Source: Asterionellopsis glacialis (taxonomy: Eukaryota; Bacillariophyta; Plagiogrammaphyceae; Rhaphoneidales; Asterionellopsidaceae). Taken from it: a stretch of 10,552 nt of DNA. The DNA is taken from NCBI GenBank assembly GCA_014885115.2, contig WKLE02006258.1, forward strand, positions 1 through 10,552, in the 5' to 3' direction. Below, in pieces: positions 7,231-10,552 of this stretch. Every line of letters starts with the position of its first letter. The first letter of the stretch is position 1. The notes below the pieces were generated by a model. It worked only from the letters and a program-made list of their open reading frames with translations, was not told where the DNA came from and did not search any database. Position numbers and translations under genes: made by a program.

Positions 7231-7266
7231 TACCTGTACCAGGTACTTAGTACCTTGTACCTGTAC
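7231..7266. repeat. palindromic GTACCAGGTAC repeat cluster D
   Basis: TACCTGTACCAGGTAC (7231-7246) contains the perfect palindrome GTACCAGGTAC at 7236-7246. Partial copies TTAGTACC and TTGTACCTGTAC follow. It lies about 350 bases upstream of the dioxygenase start. Confidence 0.7.
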
Positions 7267-7414
7267 GGGTAGATTGTACTTTTAGTAACAGGTACTTTGG
7301 ACCATGTATGAATCTAATTTTGTGAGATTCATTCTGATCGATCTCGACTAATTGAGGGGAGGAGGGCAGACTTGATGGATGTAGTGTAGTGATAACTAAA
7401 ACCTAAACCTTACT

Positions 7415-7437
7415 TCTCTACCTCTCTAGAGTAGAGA
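7415..7437. promoter_or_regulatory. TCTCTAC...GTAGAGA inverted repeat with CTCTAGAG core
   Basis: TCTCTAC (7415-7421) and GTAGAGA (7431-7437) are reverse complements around CTCTCTAGA, which itself overlaps the palindrome CTCTAGAG (7424-7431). It is about 175 bases upstream of the dioxygenase ATG and resembles the palindrome at 4501-4514 in the other divergent promoter. A shared regulatory role is inferred, not shown. Confidence 0.4.
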
Positions 7438-7611
7438 GGAACACGTTGTCGCAGTTTGACGAGTTGAGAGTGTCGCAGCTCGCAGGTTGATGTCTCGCAA
7501 TGTCATCATTTATTATTGATCGACCCTTTAAGGACTGGGCTCTCTGAAACTCTATTCAAAGACAGCTATTCCTCTCGACGCCGACTCGAAGTTGTTGCCT
7601 GCTCTTGACTA

Positions 7612-8806
7612 ATGGCAGTCATGTTTACACTAAGATCCTTAAAATTAATCCTTTTTGCTCTTCAAATGCGATTCACCTTGTACCTCGGACTTGCCTTTTC
7701 GCCGAACGGACTCATCAGAATTACACCCGAGAGGCACATACCTCTTGGCACCTCCAATACTCAAATTAGTGCTGGAGCTACAAGTGAATCCTTATCGCTG
7801 TTTCCCGAGGGGACCATAGGACCACCGCCACTACTCAAAGCTTTGAGTATTGGTGAGCATGTGAAGGCCTCTCGAAGACATACATACCGCAGGGACGCGC
7901 CGGCACAAACAACTGAATTCACTATTGAACGAGTATCATCGTCGCCAGATATTTTTGTTTTACGAGATTTTCTTAGCAATGAAGAATGCGATGAAATTGT
8001 TAAAGTTGCTTCGGAGATGACTATGTCTCCAGCAGAAACGGTGACTGGTGGCGATACCAACTCTCGAAAGAAATGTGATGTGGCATGGATTCCTTCTGGT
8101 CCAAATGGATTCCCTCTGGTTTCTTCTTTGATACAACCAATAGCACATTATTTCCTGTCCGAGCACTTTGTAGCAGACCCAGGGGCTGGTGTTGAAGATT
8201 TGCAAGTTCTAAAGTATGAGCAGGGTGGCGAGTTCGTATTGCATCATGATGGGGAACCTAGAATCTTGACGGTAATTTACTACGGTGAGTGGAAGAAACA
8301 CTCTATGTTTGACATTCATGTGATATCTTTGCAGCATTAGTACTAATAAAATTAAGTACTGTTCTGATGAAATGTTGTTGCAAATAGTTAATGGAGTTGG
8401 TGGCACATGGTTTCCCCTGGCCCACACGAGCGAAAACAATGATGAAAACCTACTCGCGTTTAAGGATCAATCTGAAATGAATGAAGCTTTTGAAAAGGCT
8501 AGAAAGAACAGTTCGCCTCGTAACAGAGCACAAGCTTTGAAACTAAGTGGAGATCTGGAACCCGGGAAAGATGGATTGTTGGTCAAGGGCGGTAAGGGCG
8601 TTACTACTTCAGATGAAAGTAATTCGAACACAGCGTGGATTAAAAAGGGCGATGCGGTAGCTTTTTATAGTTACATGGATGATGGCTCGGAAAGGTTTGA
8701 CTGGAGAGCGTTACATACTGGTTTACCTGCTGATGAAGTAAAGTGGATTGCAAATCATTGGTTCCGATCCAATACGTTAATAAGGGAGCTCGAACTTAGC
8801 GATTAA
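7612..8806 (+). CDS. prolyl 4-hydroxylase-like 2OG-Fe(II) dioxygenase, two exons
   Basis: Exons 7612-8284 and 8388-8806 join in phase 1 to give 363 residues. The enzyme class uses 2-oxoglutarate, O2 and Fe2+ to hydroxylate peptidyl proline or related substrates. The catalytic set is complete across the splice: iron ligands His211 and Asp213 (HHD), then LTVIYYVNGVGGTWFP spanning the junction (Val225 is split), KKGDAVAF (310-317), the distal ligand His334 in ALHTGLP, and the 2OG-binding Lys343 in VKWIANHWF. The assembled motif order is the main support for the intron. A segment between TWFP and KKGDA (about 236-309) is much longer than in compact P4H domains. The N-terminus is hydrophobic with LAFSP (27-31), so it is a secretory signal or anchor, possibly a plastid A-F presequence. 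TGA at 7606-7608 supports the start; Met4 and Met19 are alternatives. The substrate is unknown. It converges on the reductase gene. Confidence 0.9.
8285..8387 (+). other. dioxygenase intron (GT-AG, 103 bases)
   Basis: The donor is G|GTGAGT at 8284/8285 and the acceptor is CAAATAG ending at 8387. A textbook-like branch-point candidate, TACTAAT, lies at 8341-8347, about 40 bases before the acceptor. An earlier pyrimidine-rich acceptor, CTTTGCAG ending 8334, would put the transcript into a frame that stops at TAG 8385-8387, removing the distal His and Lys. Confidence 0.88.
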
Positions 8807-8895
8807 ATCTTCAAAAGACACATATTCTAATATCAAATTGATCTTAGTTTATAGAGACGCTTCTTACGTGGTAATCAGAGAGTCTTCAAACAGCA

Positions 8896-10237
8896 TTAGA
8901 TAGTATAAAGAACCTTACCCTTGCTCTTTCCTGCCTCAAGATATAGGTGACCCTCTGCGGCTTGGTCTAGGGGGAAAGTTGTGTCAACACTAACCTTGAG
9001 CTTTCCGTCAAGGAGCCAGCCAAAGATTTCTTCTGAACGGGAAACGAGTTCTTCCCGAGTGGTAATGTAATCGAGCAACTTGGGTCTTGTGACATAAGCA
9101 GACTTGCCAATCAATCTAAGAACGGGGAAGGCGGGGACGGCACCGGAAGCATTTCCAAAGGAAATAAAGATACCACGATGAGCAAGACATCCAATAGAAA
9201 TATCGACAGTACTTTTTCCGATTCCATCGACAACACTCTTGCAGCCAACACCATCTGTGATTTCCATAACCTTCGACACAACATCAACGGATTCGTAGTC
9301 TTCATAAGAGGTTCCGGGAACTTCATCAAGAACAATTAGTTCATCACAACCCAAATCCTTGGCAACATCTTCCTTTCCTTTGGAAACAGTTCCAATTACC
9401 TTGTGTCCACGGAGCTTGGCCATCTGAGCAGCCCATTGACAGGTACCACCTCCAACACCATGAATAAGTGTCCAGTCACCAGGTTTGATCAAATCTGCGT
9501 GTGCTGAGGTAGTAAGGTAGTGAGCAGTCATTCCCTGTACAACACAAGCAGTTGCAGTATCGACACCTACTCCATCGGGGACGGGAATCAATTTTGCTAC
9601 TGGTACAGATGTGTATTCAGCATATGATCCAAACACAGAGTAGGCAACACGGTCACCAACCTTAATGCCAGCAGCTTCGGCTTCTTCCGAAATAGCTGCA
9701 ACAGTTCCACCACCCTCTTGACCACCAACGAAAGGAAGGTCACGTGGGTACAATCCCTTTCGGTGGTATGTGTCAATGAAATTGATTCCAGCACATTCAT
9801 TCTTCACAATAACCTTGCCCCCTTCCAAAGAGGGAGTAGGAAAATCATTCTCCACCTTGAGCGCATGTGCATCACCAGTCTCCCGGACGACAGCAGCCTA
9901 AGTAAAAGGATCCCCATTGGAACAGACAAGAACAACGACACACATCATTTTGTGAGATTGGCAGAAAATGTGTCGGGTGAAAAACCCCGGTGAAAATAAT
10001 TGAACATTTTCCGCGCTGCGCAAAGCTGACGTCGGCTGACGTCGGCCATCTGAACATCCAAGTAACGAAGAGAGAGAAAACGAGAAAGGATGATGTCCAT
10101 CATGTCGTGTCAAGTGCAACAATTTTCCTTACCTTCATGGTACCAGGTACCGTCGACATGCTGCGCTTAAGGGAACCAAATGCAGAAGTCGCAAGAGGAC
10201 TTTGAGCAACGCGACGAGATACGACGGAGAACAACAT
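8896..10237 (-). CDS. NAD(P)H:quinone oxidoreductase (zeta-crystallin-like MDR family), probably mitochondrial, two exons
   Basis: Exons 10237-10133 and 9897-8896 give 368 residues. Splicing joins ...STVPGTMK to AAVVRETGDAHALKV, restoring the usual MKAAVV-type start of quinone oxidoreductases; without the intron, a TAG (9900-9898) blocks the frame. Family marks include GINFIDTYHRKGLYP (from residue 72), GDRVAYSVFGSYAEY (116-130), VVQGMTAHYL (154-163) and a Rossmann Gly-rich turn, IHGVGGGTCQWAAQMAK (180-196), with TVSK near 204-208. No Cys/His zinc set is apparent, as expected for this class, which reduces quinones with NADPH. Exon 1 supplies an Arg/Ser-rich presequence (MLFSVVSRRVAQ), suggesting mitochondrial import. 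Internal Met27 and Met34 could start cytosolic forms. No in-frame ATG precedes 10237. The gene ends 89 bases from the dioxygenase stop. Confidence 0.92.
9898..10132 (-). other. quinone oxidoreductase intron (GT-AG, 235 bases)
   Basis: The donor is AAG|GTAAGG (10133/10132) and the acceptor is CCTTTTACTTAG ending at 9898. It separates the presequence exon from the catalytic exon at phase 0. It is more than twice the length of the dioxygenase intron and contains the tandem TGACGTC element. Confidence 0.9.
10025..10044. promoter_or_regulatory. tandem TGACGTC (CRE/bZIP-like) element within an intron
   Basis: The decamer GCTGACGTCG occurs twice in direct tandem (10025-10034 and 10035-10044), so each copy carries TGACGTC. 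TGACGT is the core bound by bZIP proteins; in diatoms this core is known from CO2/cAMP-responsive elements and aureochrome sites. Here it is inside the first intron of the reductase, about 190-210 bases from the start codon, so it could act as an intronic enhancer or part of an internal promoter. Function is inferred. Confidence 0.5.
10139..10151 (-). repeat. GGTACC-A-GGTACC palindrome inside coding exon 1
   Basis: Two GGTACC hexamers flank a single base, making a perfect interrupted palindrome of the same family as the intergenic clusters. It encodes V-P-G-T of the reductase (residues 30-33), next to the splice donor and at the join of presequence and enzyme domain. Confidence 0.7.
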
Positions 10238-10552
10238 CTTGAATTGAGAAAGAGTTGTACACAAAGCTGTTGTGTGCCGTGCAAAATGGGACAACGATTC
10301 GTGTAACTTGTATCAGGGAGAATCTCCTTGTAGTGAGAGTATCTGTGGACCAGAAGATAAAAAGATGTGGGCGAGTAAGAAGTGTTCAACGTTTGCTTCT
10401 TGAGCATAATGCGGGCCGGCGGAGCCTCGATATACTGGGGGGAGATTGGAAATTTCTACAGAGCATGAGTACGATCTAGAGCAGGTTTTCACGCGTCGGA
10501 ACGAGAAGCTTGAGGGAGGAAGGCCAGACCGACGACTAGCGTAGCGATAACC
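10238..10552. other. 5' flank of the quinone oxidoreductase
   Basis: No gene is supported in these 315 bases; open frames on both strands are short and not protein-like. It presumably contains the reductase promoter and 5' UTR and the edge of a neighbouring locus. The part from about 10400 to the end is richer in G and C than the rest of the flank. Confidence 0.5.

Larger units (their letters stand above)
6666..7611. other. divergent intergenic region between proton channel and dioxygenase
   Basis: This 946-base gap contains no supported gene. It holds the promoters of both flanking genes, two clusters of GTACCTGGTAC-type palindromes (6950-7030 and 7231-7265), and the CT/AG inverted repeat at 7415-7437. 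An in-frame TGA at 7606-7608 closes the dioxygenase frame upstream. The part at 6666-6900 shows nothing notable beyond short repeats of GTCCTA (about 6767-6787). Confidence 0.6.

Noticed and set aside
9718..9993. Plus-strand open frame across the reductase exon 2 / intron junction
   Set aside because: It is opposite the confirmed reductase reading frame and has no protein-like features.
1..10552. Search for CRISPR arrays, defence islands, insertion sequences or a biosynthetic cluster
   Set aside because: No regularly spaced repeats, transposase motifs, reverse transcriptase, long terminal repeats or co-oriented operon were found; the genes are unrelated eukaryotic single genes.

Overview
This 10.5 kb window looks like nuclear DNA from a photosynthetic stramenopile, most likely a diatom. 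The reasons are: compact, intron-poor protein genes on both strands; short GT-AG introns; two N-termini with a hydrophobic signal followed by an A-F junction, as in secondary-plastid presequences; two organelle presequences of mitochondrial type; and a voltage-gated proton channel with the long S1-S2 loop expected in algae. I cannot name the species. No bacterial operon, CRISPR array, rRNA, convincing tRNA or intact transposon is visible.

Layout, left to right: (1) 1-778, a repeat-studded 5' flank; (2) 779-2353 (+), a secreted pepsin-family aspartic protease; (3) about 2684-2953 (-), an orphan C-terminal piece that resembles an SMP-30/gluconolactonase-like beta-propeller protein, probably a relic, with exon-like sequence at 3070-3144; (4) 3188-4216 (-), an organelle-type SpoU/TrmH RNA 2'-O-methyltransferase; (5) a divergent promoter region; (6) 4654-5616 (+), a probable plastid protein with weak SET-like features; (7) 5703-6665 (-), an Hv1-type proton channel; (8) a 946-base divergent intergenic region rich in GTACCTGGTAC-type palindromes; (9) 7612-8806 (+), a two-exon prolyl-4-hydroxylase-like 2OG-Fe(II) dioxygenase; (10) 8896-10237 (-), a two-exon, probably mitochondrial, quinone oxidoreductase; (11) its 5' flank.

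The genes come as tightly convergent pairs (86 bases between 6 and 7, 87-89 bases between 9 and 10) separated by wider divergent promoter regions. They do not form an obvious single pathway: proteolysis, RNA modification, proton conductance, hydroxylation and quinone reduction look like ordinary housekeeping or accessory functions. The most distinctive signals are the dispersed GTACC(A/T)GGTAC palindrome family, found in two intergenic regions and also inside the coding part of the reductase first exon; a tandem TGACGTC bZIP-type element inside the reductase intron; the His/Cys-rich loop of the proton channel; a coding hairpin that makes the Arg/His cluster of the protease propeptide; and the truncated propeller remnant. 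I see no convincing evidence for a wholly new multi-gene system.
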